From assembly GCA_965153355.1 (NCBI GenBank), contig OZ231126.1, positions 71,920,001 through 71,984,000 on the forward strand: DNA of 64,000 bases. Reading direction: 5' to 3'. This DNA comes from Flaccisagitta enflata. Its lineage: Eukaryota > Chaetognatha > Sagittoidea > Aphragmophora. Each line of letters begins with the position of its first letter. Positions within the stretch are counted from its first letter, which is position 1. Position numbers and translations under genes: made by a program. Of this stretch, positions 1-9,749 are shown in pieces. The notes under the pieces are model-generated. The model searched no databases. It saw nothing but the letters and a program-made list of their open reading frames with translations, and was not told where the DNA came from.

Positions 1-583
1 TTCAATTTGAAAAAAATTTTGGTGAATTTACAAAATTATGCCTATTTTTGGATTTCTTGGAATTTCACATAAACCAATGGAAACTTTGATAGAAATTGAA
101 ATTATCAATAATATCAATTTGTCAGTACATTCAGGATTTTCATTCTGATGAAAATAATTGAATTTCTAAAAACATTTAAGAATATTATTGCTTAAATACT
201 ATTGTTAATAAAAATTTATTGCAGTAACAGGGATCACCAAAAACAAAAAATATATCATGATATTAAAAAACTCTAAAAATCTAAAAAAGTTTACAGTAAA
301 TCAAGATGCGAATTTCATCCCATAGTTAATATGAAAATAGTACAATGTCAGTGAAAGATCCTGTATACTTTTGTATACAAAAACATTCATTACTGTATTT
401 TATACTATATTTTATTTTATATTTCATTTTAAATTTTATTGTATATTATACAATACTGAACAGGATTATTACTTACCAAAAAATAGCAAGCACGCATTTA
501 AGCACATTTCAGCCTCAAAAATAAGATTTTGCTACGCACGCTCAGCCTCAGCCAAAATCAGTGTGTGCTTATAAAAAAAAGTG
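1..583 (-). mobile_element. TA-flanked terminal-inverted-repeat element (left copy, cut by window edge)
   Basis: This is the reverse complement of the element at 52,338-53,020, with its outer part cut off by the window start. It interrupts the IQGAP-like coding fragment that resumes at 584. The visible end carries the hairpin-like T-run and TATAAGCAC terminal motif. No transposase frame is seen; the 67-codon frame at 371-574 is AT-rich and looks non-coding. Confidence 0.6.
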
Positions 584-970
584 TACAGCAAATTGCCGAC
601 GACTTTGAGAATCGCCTTCAGAGGTGCATCCGGTAATCGTGTTGTCAACTGCTTCTGCAGCACGTAAGCGGATAACGTATGGAAATGGGTTGTGAGACGA
701 GACGATGACGTCGAGGAATTTGGTGACGTAATTGGTGAGACTCTCGATGGATTTGTTGAGTTTGTATCTGACTGGTTTGTACTCAATAGCTTTTTCCACG
801 CTGACGTTGTAAGGCAAGTTTAAAGGTTTCCCAGTTTCGCTTTCCACCAAATTCACCTATCTTTTGTAAATGTCCACTGGATTGGTCTCGATCTTCAAGT
901 TGGGCTCAGTTAGTTTCCATGACAGCATTGCGGAGGACTTCCTTCAAAACAACTTCTGGCTGAATTGGGT
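584..970 (-). pseudogene. IQGAP-like Ras-GAP-related domain fragment (left copy)
   Basis: Read on the minus strand, the fragment contains the segments NPVDIYKR, VNLVESETGK, LPYNVSVEKA and KVVGNLLY. These match in order the late GAP-related domain of IQGAP scaffolds, which bind Cdc42/Rac and actin at the cell cortex. A TAG stop separates IYKR from VNLVES (about 856-858), and a frameshift lies between FPYVIRL and AYVLQKQ (about 675). The coding match stops exactly where the TA-flanked element begins at 583, so the rest of the gene on this arm would lie left of the window. The right-arm copy shares the same lesions. Family identity is from memory of IQGAP proteins. Confidence 0.8.
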
Positions 971-999
971 GGCTTAAAGATGGTCTTCTTTGCTGTTGA

Positions 1000-1545
1000 C
1001 AGAAGAGGCCCAAATTCCAGTCTCACGGCCCCAAACCCAGTCTAAAGGCCTAAATCCTAGCCTCGAGGCCTAAATCCTAGCCTCAAGGCCCAAATCCTGG
1101 CCTCAAGGCCCAAATCCTAGCCTCAAGGCCCAAATAATAGCCTTATGGCACAGATTCCCGCCTTAGGTCTAAAATTTGGGCCTTGAGGCTAAGATTTGGG
1201 CCTCAAGGCTGGAATTTGGGATTAGATACTGTGATTTGGGCCTAAAGACTGGAGTTTTGGCCTTGAGACTGGGATTTCAGGGGGGGATGGAGTGGGAGAA
1301 GTCAGTGGAGAATTTCCCATATGTATGAAAGCATAGGTAATCAACCCCTTTGGGGCTGCTGCCCTGCTTGCCATTCAATTTCAAGAACAACCTACATAGG
1401 CAGGGCACAGGTACTGCTGACCATCTAGTGCTTTTGCGACTATTTGTCTTACTGCTCCTGCCCAAATTCTCCGAGGACCTCTAATATGGCCCCTGCTCGC
1501 CTGCACATGACTGGAGTAGCCGTGTTTACGGCCTTGTTTTTTTCA
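1000..1545 (-). repeat. Composite hairpin-head plus 20-bp minisatellite element
   Basis: Read on the minus strand the order is: a terminal module with ACAAGGCCGTAAACACGGCT (about 1,520-1,545), the motif TAGTCGCAAAAGC followed by TGGTCAG (1,408-1,443), a stem-loop AGCCCCAAAGGGGTT (about 1,343-1,358), then a 20-bp minisatellite with core AGGCCCAAATCC. Within the minisatellite the unit orientation flips near 1,160, so the array itself is a fold-back. The same modular order recurs at 12.3-12.96, 17.4-18.3, 18.7-19.4 and 63.85-64.0 kb. Confidence 0.75.
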
Positions 1546-1558
1546 CTCTCACACTCAG

Positions 1559-2504
1559 GAGTATGACTCCATGTCAGCGACGGCAATTTAATAAGAAGAT
1601 CAAGGGTACAAGACAGCGGGGAAAACAAAGAGGCAGATCACAGAATGGTGGTCCCGGTTCTTCTATCACTAACCAACCTCCTCACCAGCAGTCCAGAAAA
1701 ATGCCCAGTGCACTGGCGGCAGTTAAAGCACCCATGGCTCCACCAAACCAGAGGAAAGCTGCGATTGGGGTGTCAAGGCCTGGCCCATCTGATTGGAAAC
1801 GTCCGGGGCTAATTGCGGCTGACCGGTTGATTGCCAAGGAAAATCGACAAATGGGAGAGGGAAAAAGAATGGAGAATGCAGAAAATAAGGCCAAATATTG
1901 GGCAGAAGAAGGGATGCGTAAAGAAGAAGAGCGTCAACGGAAGCGGAAGGAGGAACAACGAAGGACCGAAGAACGTCGTCAAAAAGAAGAGGAGGAGTGT
2001 CAATTAAAGAGAAAGAGAAAGGAAGTTGAAAGAGAGATAATGTTAGCCGTTAAAGAAAAGACGGCTAAGGAGGCAGCATTGGAAGAGGTAAAGGAAAAAG
2101 AGGGAGAAAAGATTGCGCTTTTGCGCGCCCTGGATGAAAAGCTTGGATTCCAATTGAGACGAGAAAGCCCAGCCCAATTTTCCCCAGTCCCAAGGGTTTG
2201 TGCACCTCCGCCATCAATTGTTGGGTCCAATTCCAGTCGCTCGTCCACATTTTCAGTTGATACTGACGACCGCGCTCCCGGCAGACTACCGCGACTTAGG
2301 GAAACTCCACCGCCTGCTAGCTTCCGACCCTTGGATTTGCATCAACGCCAATCACGTTCAAGTGAACTGGCGAAGGACTTACGCGCTCAGCTTCCTGAAC
2401 GTTATGAGGAATCTTGGATGAGATTCGATGATCGCTTCCAGCAGTCCAGCAGTCTGAAGTCCAAAGGTCAGAAAGAGGTCCAGAAAAAGATTCAACGACG
2501 GTGA
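1559..2504 (+). CDS. Unidentified basic, coiled-coil-like open frame (313 codons)
   Basis: The longest clean open frame in the window runs from ATG 1,563 to TGA 2,502-2,504. A pyrimidine-rich stretch ending in AG at 1,557-1,558 just before it could be a 3' splice site, so this may be an exon rather than a whole gene. The N-terminal 45 residues are rich in Gln, Arg and Lys. Residues about 95-190 are almost entirely Glu, Lys, Arg, Gln and Ala and should form a long charged coiled coil. The tail is rich in Ser, Pro and Arg, with DLRAQLPERYEESW near the C-terminus. No catalytic motif is visible and the family is not recognised. It sits directly downstream of a composite repeat, so it may belong to a mobile element. 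The right-arm copy is frameshifted. Confidence 0.4.
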
Positions 2505-2798
2505 TTAAAGCAAATGGAGAATGGTGATTCCCCCTCATTGACATTGTCAGTATCTATGAATAACAATCGAGCCATCAAACCCTCCAAATTAATCCTTTAA
2601 ATATGACTCTTTCCATACGGCTGGCGAAAAAATAGAATGCACCCTGGATTTATTCTCTTCCATCAATAAACTTTTTGTCCTCAACGATCAGTTTACGTCG
2701 AGGACTATAACACTGATCTTGTAATAAGCCGTTGATTAGTTGCTTTGTGGGCCTTCTTTTACTTAATCTCCTGGTTGTTTGCCATATTTTGTTTCCAG
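2505..2798. other. Spacer with a hairpin-headed repeat
   Basis: An imperfect stem at about 2,675-2,705 (GTCCTC paired with GAGGAC) is followed by CTATAACACTGATC. It resembles the hairpin-plus-CTATGA-GACCTGATC heads at 4,945, 9,185 and 15,247. The stretch ends in the pyrimidine tract TTTTGTTTCCAG (AG at 2,797-2,798), a plausible 3' splice site for the next segment. Confidence 0.4.
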
Positions 2799-3330
2799 TC
2801 ATGAAAGAACAAGATTTAAAAGAATATCACCTGTTGAACCACTTGATAAACAATGAAAACTCCCTTAAACTTGGAAAACTTGTGACTGAAGAATGGACAC
2901 GGAAATGTCACAGACGTTTGGGTTCAAGCAATTGAAATAACTTCAATAGAGTCGGTTTATCTTAAAATTGAAACCACTCCCCTCCCTCCCGATTTTGACG
3001 TCAAAAACCCACTTGTTACTGCTTCGGCAGTCACGCTGATGAGTGAAAAACTTGACATCAAACATGAGTCTGATTCTACCTCCAACCTCGCTTGCCGCAT
3101 TTGTAAAAAGACTTTTGGCGTCCTCAGAGAACTGAAAAAACATTGGATAATGTGCGCTTGATTGAAGTTATTGAACAACGCGAAAGCGGAAAAAGATGAG
3201 CGCGACCTCACCATCATTGTTGACGCTGCTCCTCTGGCCAGTGCTAAAATCTCCGAGATCGCCACCGCGTCATCGCTTATCGAGGAAGGAATCGAGCCGG
3301 GTGATGGTGTATAGAATGGTGCGCGAGGCA
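2799..3330 (+). pseudogene. C2HC zinc-finger protein remnant, frameshifted
   Basis: Three overlapping reading frames together look coding. The first starts MKEQDLKEYHLLNHLINN at 2,801. A second (2,886-3,161) runs through IESVYLKIETTPLPPDFD to the finger CRICKKTFGVLRELKKHW and ends at TGA 3,159-3,161. The finger has spacing C-x2-C-x12-H-x3-C, a C2HC variant of the classical nucleic-acid-binding finger. A third frame (about 3,162-3,314) reads LLNNAKAEKDERDLTIIVDA and ends at TAG. At least two frameshifts are needed to join them, so this is a broken gene or an error-containing consensus. The right arm differs by one 3-bp loss and one 3-bp gain, keeping frame. The protein family beyond the finger is unknown. 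Confidence 0.45.
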
Positions 3331-4149
3331 CCGACTCATTGCCAATTCCACTGACTGCAACGGATGCGGTGTGCCGATGGAATTTTGGAGACGGAAGTGC
3401 CTTGATGGATTTAGATGGTTCTGCCCCAATATCGCTTGTCATACAACTACTTCGATCAAAAACGGATCTTTCTTCTCTAACGCCAATATTCCTTTATGTC
3501 ATTGTGTACAGGAACAGGAAATTTTAGTTTCATTTTACTTTTTGCATGTAATATAGATGTATAATGAAAATATTATTTTGATTTTAGTCATGTATTTTTA
3601 GTGCAATGTATTAGATGTTTTAACAATGTTTTTAAACCCAGAATGCTGACTATGGTTTTATAGCAATCAGCAATGAAAATTAAATGTTTGAATTCCTTAG
3701 AAAAATAGTGAACAAAATTTTAAAACATTGATGAGTGAAATTATATCACAGCCTCAGTAAAGAAAATTTTGTATTTTTAAGAACATGGCCTTTTTCTCAT
3801 ATGTTTTTATCAAAAGGCCATATTTTTGTAAATGCAAATTTCTTTTTTTCTATGTAATGATATAATTTCACCTAACAGAAGTAAGATGACAAAGTAAAAT
3901 TTTTTACAAAAAATTATTTTTTTACCTTTTTTTAATGGATCATGTATATAAAATCTGTATGTCAGAGGTTATCTATGCAAAAATTTGTTATCCAACACTT
4001 GAAAAATGTTTTTTTATTAAAAAAAAATTATAAGAAAATAATTTAAAAACTATTTAAAAAATTGTAATGACGCATGAAATTTCTTCTTCCCGTACACTGT
4101 GTCTTGTGGAAAATTATCCAACTTTTCCACCTTTGGGCTATGGGGACAT
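3331..4149. other. AT-rich spacer with no supported feature
   Basis: Two overlapping plus-strand frames (3,339-3,527 and 3,371-3,556) continue past the zinc-finger remnant, but no motif supports either. From about 3,540 the sequence is strongly AT-rich, with homopolymer runs and no convincing coding or repeat structure. Confidence 0.4.
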
Positions 4150-4311
4150 CTCTCTCTACCGTGAGTAGAGAACTGACGTGGAGCCCAGAAACTTTGTAGA
4201 GAGGAACAAAGACTTTTGTGATATCTGCAAAAGATACATCAGTGACTGGAGCATGCCAATAGGCGGTGAAAAGGAATATGTTGAAATTGATGCGATCCTT
4301 TGCCAAAATTA
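4150..4311 (+). pseudogene. Possible short cysteine-containing exon
   Basis: The plus strand reads VEPRNFVERNKDFCDICKRY and then SDWSMPIGG, ending at TAA 4,309-4,311. The C-x2-C with flanking aromatic and basic residues resembles the first half of a small zinc-binding fold, but no matching His or Cys pair follows. The opposite strand carries an 87-codon open frame over the same bases (4,043-4,306), so the coding strand is uncertain. Confidence 0.25.
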
Positions 4312-4397
4312 AGTGAGGAAAGTTAAGCCGGTGAAGATACGGTACATTGGGACAACACTTGGTGGTGAAAATAAACTATTGAGTATATTAGCAATTT

Positions 4398-4930
4398 TTG
4401 TCCGCGACGGACTATATTTCAAGGCGGGTGGGTGTAGTTGTTGTTGTTGTCGTTGTTGTCGTTACGGATTTTAAAAAAAGGATAACTTTTTCATGCTTTG
4501 ACCGATTTGTTTGATATTTGGTGGGAGGTTTTACTAGGGTAGGGCGCTTTACATCCTATCCAATTTTTGTGATCCGACCAACCCAACCAGCCCAACCAGC
4601 CTACGAGCCTAAAAGGAAAAAACATGCATATTTTGGACATTTTTCAACCAATTTGGTTGAAACTCGGTATGGAGTCTCTAAATGTAAGAACTCAACATAT
4701 GCACACTATTTATCCAAACCAGTTTACCAACCAACCACCCTACTAGCCTAAAATAGAAAAACATGCATAACTTTGCCATTTATCAACGGATTTGCATAAA
4801 ACTTTCTATGGTAGCTCTAAATGTAAAGACTTAGAGTTTTAGTGAACTTACATGGTTAGCGATCTTTTGGTCATAGCGATCTTATGGAATTGGTGATCTT
4901 TAACCCCCTCCTCCGTCGCGGACCCAGATA
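4398..4930 (+). repeat. Repeat unit bounded by GTCCGCGACGGAC hairpin motifs
   Basis: The unit opens with the self-complementary GTCCGCGACGGAC near 4,399 and closes with CTCCGTCGCGGAC near 4,911-4,923. The interior holds two related subunits (about 4,560-4,700 and 4,700-4,830), each with CCAACCAACC-type runs followed by CATGCATA and a phrase on Tyr/Trp-free AT-rich sequence. The open frame at 4,518-4,751 follows this repeat and is not considered a gene. Confidence 0.5.
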
Positions 4931-4939
4931 CTGTTCAGA

Positions 4940-7335
4940 TTTTTTGTCCCCGACAAAAAGTTTTCGTCGGTGACTATGAGGTGGACCTGATCGTGTAGTC
5001 TGTTGTTTGTTGTTCAATAGTTTAAAACCTTCTCATATCTTTTGGACAGACTTCAGAATTTCTGAAACTTTACCAGTGTTATTTTTATGTCAATGGGAGC
5101 TTGTTTACCAATTTTCAGAAAAATTCATTAACTTTTACTACCCTTTGCCTATTATTTTTGTAGTAATATTTTACTGGACTTAGGCAATTTACATAGGTAG
5201 AGGGTAGTAAACCTATATTAATTTTTAAGTAAAAATTACTAAATAAACAACCCCTGCAAAGGAATTAAATTAAATCTGAAGTCTGGTTTATGAGATATTA
5301 GCTTATTTATGTAGTAATATGTTACTGTGACTTAGGCAGTTTACATAGGCAAAGGGTAGCAAAGTTATGTAGAATTCTTTTTAATTTGCTATACAAGTAG
5401 AAAAGGATATTAATTGAACAGCCCCTGCAAAGTTTGAAGAATTTAATCTGAAGTCGGGTTAATAATATATTAGCTGATTAATGTAGTAATATGTCACTAG
5501 GACTTAGGCGATTTATATAGAGGATTGGAGTTGATGAATTCTTTTACTTGCTCATTTATTTCATTCTGATGATTTTCTTTAGGTTTGTATCATGAATTTA
5601 AAGATTCATCTTCAACTACTGTCATCATCTTCAACTCTTTCATCATCTTCAACCTGTCATCATCTTCAACTACTGTCATCATCTCCAACTACTGTCATCA
5701 TCTTCAACTACTGTCATCATCTTCAACTACTGTCATCATCTTCAACTACTGTCATCATCTTCATCTACTGTCATCATCTTCATCTACTGTCATCATCTTC
5801 ATCTACTGTCATCATCCTCAACTACTGTTATGATCATCGATTACTGTCATCATCTCCAACTACTAAATTTTCTTTTTTGAAAATTTTCTTTAGGTTTGCC
5901 ATCATGGATTTCAAGATTCATCTTCAACTACTGTCATCATCTTTAAATACTGTCATCATCTTTAACTACTGTCATCATCTTCTTCAACTAGTGCTCATCA
6001 TCTTCAACTACTGTCATCATCTTCGCTACTGTCATCTTCATCTTCTGTCATCATCTTCTACTACTGTCATCATTTTCAACTACTGTCTTCTTCTCCTACA
6101 TCTCATCTTCAACTACTATACGTCATCATCATCTACTGTGTAATCCTCGACTACGGTAAGTGAGGCCTTGATCTACAACTTGGAATTTCTAGGGCTGAAA
6201 GCAGATCTAGCTTTGAAAAAAACTATCGCCCTGAGTATTGACTGTTGTTGCAGCTCTATGCGCCACACGATCTAGGATTCTTGGTCTTGTTCGGTATGAT
6301 TTCTCTCGCCATCGGCTTTAACTAAACATTATTATTTTCTTCTTAGGGGCCCCTAAGGGCTCCCAAAAAAGCCCTTATTGAGATTTTTTTTGGAAAAAAA
6401 AAGTGGGGTGCAATTAATAGGAAATTGTTTGATTTGAAAATTCTTATGTCGCGCGTAAGGGACTTAAAAAAAAATCACAAAATATTTTTTTGAAAAATGG
6501 TTTTCGAAAGTGGGGTGCTATCAATAGGAAATTGTTTGATTTGCCTAAATCCAAAATCTTGAATTTTCATTTTTCTTTTTAAACTTTGAATTTTTTTTGT
6601 ATCGCGCGTCAGGGACTGTGAAAAAAAAATCACAAAATATTTTTTTGAAAAATGGTTTTCAAAAGTGGGTAGCAATTGATAGGAAATTGCTTTATTCACC
6701 TACATACAAAACCTGTAAATTTTTTTTTTCAAAAAATTCAAAAATTTGATTGGGGGCGAGTTCAAAGAAAAAACAGGAAAAAAGAACGTCGGTTTTCTCT
6801 TTTACTTTTTAAGTATGAAAAAGGCCGTAACTTCTAAACTATTGATGCGATTGTCCTGAAATTTGAAATACTAGCTGACGTTATGCTTCTTGACGTACAA
6901 GCTAAAAATCTCGATTGTGAACTGTCATAAAGTTGGGCGCACTTCTTTGCCTAACTACTGTCATCATCTTCGACTACTAAATTTTTTTGAAAATTTTTTT
7001 TGAAAATTTAAAGAAAAAAAAAATTTTTTTTAAATTTTTTTTGAAATTTTTTTTTGAAAATTTTTTGAAAATTTTTTGAAAATTCTTTGAAAATTTTTTT
7101 TGAAATTTTTTCTTTTTGGAAAGTTTTTTTAACAAAAATTTGAATTATTTTTTCTTAGATTTTTGTCGTCATTATCATTCATTGTTGTATCATCATCATC
7201 CACTATTGTTATCATTATCTAGTTTTGTCATCATTAAAACAATAGTGAATATTTTTTTTCTTTTTTTCTTGAAATTGCTGTTTTGTCGTGTATCTCATCA
7301 AGTTGCGTTTACGCAATGAGGAAGCTTTTTTCTTA
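4940..7335 (+). mobile_element. Hairpin-ended composite repeat (satellite-carrying family, most complete copy)
   Basis: The parts in order are: a head hairpin (GTCCCCGAC paired with GTCGGTGAC, 4,948-4,978) followed by CTATGAGGTGGACC; a unit of about 180 bp repeated twice (5,150-5,530) with GACTTAGGC; 19-bp satellite arrays (5,600-5,870 and 5,925-6,130); a three-unit direct repeat with AATAGGAAATTGTTTGAT (6,400-6,700); T/A-run sequence of TTTTTGAAAA type (6,980-7,135); and an end hairpin AAGTTGCGTTTACGCAA (about 7,302-7,318). The same order appears at 15,160-16,191 joined to 20,790-21,128. No transposase is seen, so a non-autonomous element is an inference. Confidence 0.55.
5600..6130 (+). repeat. 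19-bp satellite array
   Basis: The unit is TGTCATCATCTTCAACTAC, 19 bp. Because 19 is not a multiple of three, all frames cycle and give long but meaningless Ser/Ile/Cys/His-rich open frames. Two blocks (5,600-5,870 and 5,925-6,130) are split by GATTTCAAGATTCATC, which also precedes the array at 16,083. Confidence 0.9.
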
Positions 7336-7633
7336 TTTACATCATGATATGTTGATTCTATGTTACAAGGTAATGATTGTGATTAATTTTGTGAATTGGT
7401 TGGGAAATCCGCAAAATTTCATTATCTGCTCCTGCATTCCCCGCAACTGTGTATTATGTTGATCAAGTTTAAGACTATGCCCCTTTCCAGTCAAATGTTT
7501 ACTTTGAACCGTTATGAGCAGGTATGTTTTCAGAGTTGTTGACAAATTCCCAATTTAAAATCTAACAAAGAGTGGAACCAAAAACTCAATCAGCACTTTT
7601 ACTGTCACTGCTTTTAAAACAAATCCGAGTGGA

Positions 7634-8295
7634 AAATCACATAACAGTAGGTTTTACTGCAATTTTGTGTAGTACTGGGGAGTAATGATATATGATTAGC
7701 TATAATAAAATCATTTCCCAAGCGCTTCTTCAAAACAGAAAAAAAATTGAACCTATTTTTGATGCAGATTCTACTGATGTGTGTTGACTCAATTTTTGAT
7801 TATATATTGTAATCTACGCAAAATTCCCTTTCATTTGATAGGTCGCACTCTACACTTTTGCAAAGAATTAGAATTTTCATTTTTTAAGTCACCGTTACAA
7901 GAACTTTCTTTCTAATTTCTCTGTTAAATTATATGGTGTGACCTATCAAATGAAATGAAATTTTGCATAGTATAACAATATGGAATCAAACAAGGCCGGA
8001 TACACGGCCACCAGTTGCGGACAGGTGGGCAGGGGCGGATATGCGCGTTTTCCTATTCTTTGACTCGTGCTGACAGACCTACGGAAGGACAGACGGGCCA
8101 AAGGACGGACGGATGGACACAGCCTCTTATAGAGTTGCGTATCCGCAACTAAAAATGAGTCAATACAACTCAGTAGAATCTACAATTTTTTTCCTTTTTA
8201 AAAAAGTGTATGGGAAATGATTTTTTTTTAACAGTTACATGATATTACACCCAAATATTAAACAAAAATCTAGAGAAACCCACTGTTATGTGATT
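7634..8295. mobile_element. Fold-back element inserted in the gene remnant
   Basis: Both ends carry AATCACATAACAGT in inverted orientation (7,634 and 8,282-8,295). Further inward, AATCATTTCCCA, AGATTCTACTGA and CATTTGATAGGTC also appear in inverted pairs, giving arms of roughly 170-300 bp. One arm is enlarged by the nested short element at 7,991-8,152. No open frame of note is present. Confidence 0.65.
7991..8152 (+). mobile_element. Short hairpin-tailed element nested in the fold-back
   Basis: The element runs from CAAGGCCGGATACACGGCCA through GACGGAC repeats to the terminal stem AGTTGCGTATCCGCAACT followed by AAA. The same two ends recur in other copies (59,533-59,741, 16,713-16,912, 26,560-26,742, 61,553-61,760 and 61,758-62,320). 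With a 3' hairpin, a CTAA end and no inverted termini it looks Helitron-like, but no 5' TC is evident. Confidence 0.6.
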
Positions 8296-8633
8296 GCGGC
8301 CGCATTTTTCCGCGTAAAGACCATTTCAGCAATCACAGACTCATCAAATACATCAAACGAGAGCTCAAATTCACCCTTTGCCACCAAATCTTTTATTCAC
8401 GAGCGGTGCTGCGGAATCATGTCACGGGAGTCCACGGGAATGCTGTTTCTAAACTAGCGGAGTAAGCGTAGGATGTCTATTATTGGAAGTATCGCCAGCG
8501 TGCCCTGGGAAGCCTCACAATTGCTCCTGGCAGACCACCAGTTTATCTTTTCCAGGAGATTATTGTGGATGGGGTCTGGCTGCGGGGCTGGTTGCAGGGA
8601 AGTGGCTGTTGGGCAATGAGTTGTTGGGATAGG

Positions 8634-9479
8634 TCACAGTGCAAACGAAGGCAAAATTAGACGACCATACATTCATAACTTTTAAATTTTGACAAATCTC
8701 AGTATGCTTTATTTTTGTAATTGTTGGATGAAGTTCCTTCCGCGTTTCAGTCGCCGAATATCACCGGTTTTCCATCTACCAATAACGGCGCCTAGAAGAC
8801 GACAACGACGATGGCGCTGCAAGGATGGAATGACAACGTCAGTGATGCCACGTCTTCTTTGACTACGGGCGCTGATTTCTGTCTTTGGAGTCGAGGTGGC
8901 GCCGCCTCGGCGATGGAAATTAACGTTCAAGATGACGTGTCGTGGTAAGAAACCAACTGACCAACCGACACAGTTCTAGAGTCGCGTGTCTCACTATAAC
9001 ATGTAATTAAATCAGACGTGTTCTTTCTGAAATTGAAATCGTACTTATACTACTTCATACTATGCTATAAACTATATGATACTATTGGTGAGGAAGTCTT
9101 GTTGACGATCTTGTTGTCAATTAGGTTGTTGTTGAGTTGTTTCCTCCTTGTAGTTGTAATGTTTTGTGCGTCTGTAAGTGGCTTTTTGTCCCACGGCAAT
9201 CAGATCCGTGGGACTATGAGATAGACCTGATCATGTAGCCTGTGTCTGTCTGTGTGTCTGTTAGTCTCAACTCTTACTGGCATAATAATAACAAAAACAA
9301 TAATTACAGTCTCAATGCCCAAGCCGTGGGACTGTAATTTTGAGGCTTTTTTTTACCATTGTCTTCAGAATTCATTCATGATACGTAGAATTCTTTCATC
9401 TATTTATTAGCAGCTTAATTGCACGTCATTTAGATTCCACCGTGTCAATTGCAATTTTCATACTCTTGTCATTGACTAG
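8634..9479. other. Intergenic stretch with two hairpin-headed repeats
   Basis: A perfect stem CCCACGG with CCGTGGG near 9,191-9,214 is followed by ACTATGAGATAGACCTGATC, the conserved flank of the hairpin-head family. A second stem at 9,307-9,335 (CAGTC paired with GACTG) lies just downstream. The minus-strand open frame 8,709-8,930 is Arg-rich and has no recognisable motif. A pyrimidine-rich run ending in AG at 9,478-9,479 precedes the candidate exon. Confidence 0.45.
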
Positions 9480-9748
9480 TTGTCGGGGAAACGGAGCCTC
9501 CAAAGTTTCCTATTTCCCGGTCAATGATGATGACGTCAACCGCGTTTCCCTCATCCGGTCAATCATCGACGGCCACTTCCAGAGCTCCGCTTCCATCTCA
9601 CGAGCAAATGGAATGGAAGGCATCGCCGACGCCCGCCTTCATGAGGCCCTATTTGATTGTTGTCAACGATCTTCAGTCAAATCCTGTCCCACCGCCCAGA
9701 AAGGCCTCCAGAGGCGTTTCCATCAAGTCCAACGCCTCGTCAACGAAG
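9480..9748 (+). CDS. Candidate internal exon, Ser/Pro-rich, family unknown
   Basis: A possible 3' splice site (CATTGACTAG, AG at 9,478-9,479) and a donor ACGAAG with GTGAAC (GT at 9,749-9,750) enclose a frame reading VVGETEPPKFPISRSMMM, then MEWKASPTPAFMRPYLIVVN and NPVPPPRKASRGVSIKS. The basic-Ser motifs (RKAS, RGVS) would suit a regulatory, phosphorylated region. A second frame through the same bases is also open (9,442-9,771), so the true frame is not settled. The right-arm copy at 43,127-43,395 differs by one Met to Lys change in this frame. Confidence 0.35.
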
Positions 9749-9749
9749 G

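Larger units (their letters stand above)
7363..8633 (-). pseudogene. Unidentified gene remnant split by a fold-back element
   Basis: On the minus strand, 8,633-8,288 reads in one frame through DPIHNNLLEKINWWSARSN, TLAILPIIDILRLL, IPVDSRDMIPQHRS and ELSFDVFDESVIAEMVF, with two stops inside (mirror of TAG 44,419-44,421 and TGA 44,476-44,478). Coding-like sequence resumes at 7,637-7,363 with GFVLKAVTVKVLIEFL and GKGHSLKLDQHNTQL, ending at TAA. The gap is filled by the inverted-repeat element at 7,634-8,295. Residue composition looks like real protein, but no family is recognised. The second part may be intron or unrelated. Confidence 0.4.

Noticed and set aside
3339-3556. Two plus-strand frames after the zinc-finger remnant
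   Set aside because: They overlap in different frames and neither has a motif; the downstream sequence is AT-rich and non-coding in character.
5600-6130. Regular 19-bp repeats, superficially CRISPR-like
   Set aside because: Units are contiguous with no unique spacers, and the context is eukaryotic; it is a satellite.
8709-8930. Arg-rich minus-strand frame preserved in both arms
   Set aside because: Identity between arms is expected for any sequence here and is not evidence of selection; no motif was found.
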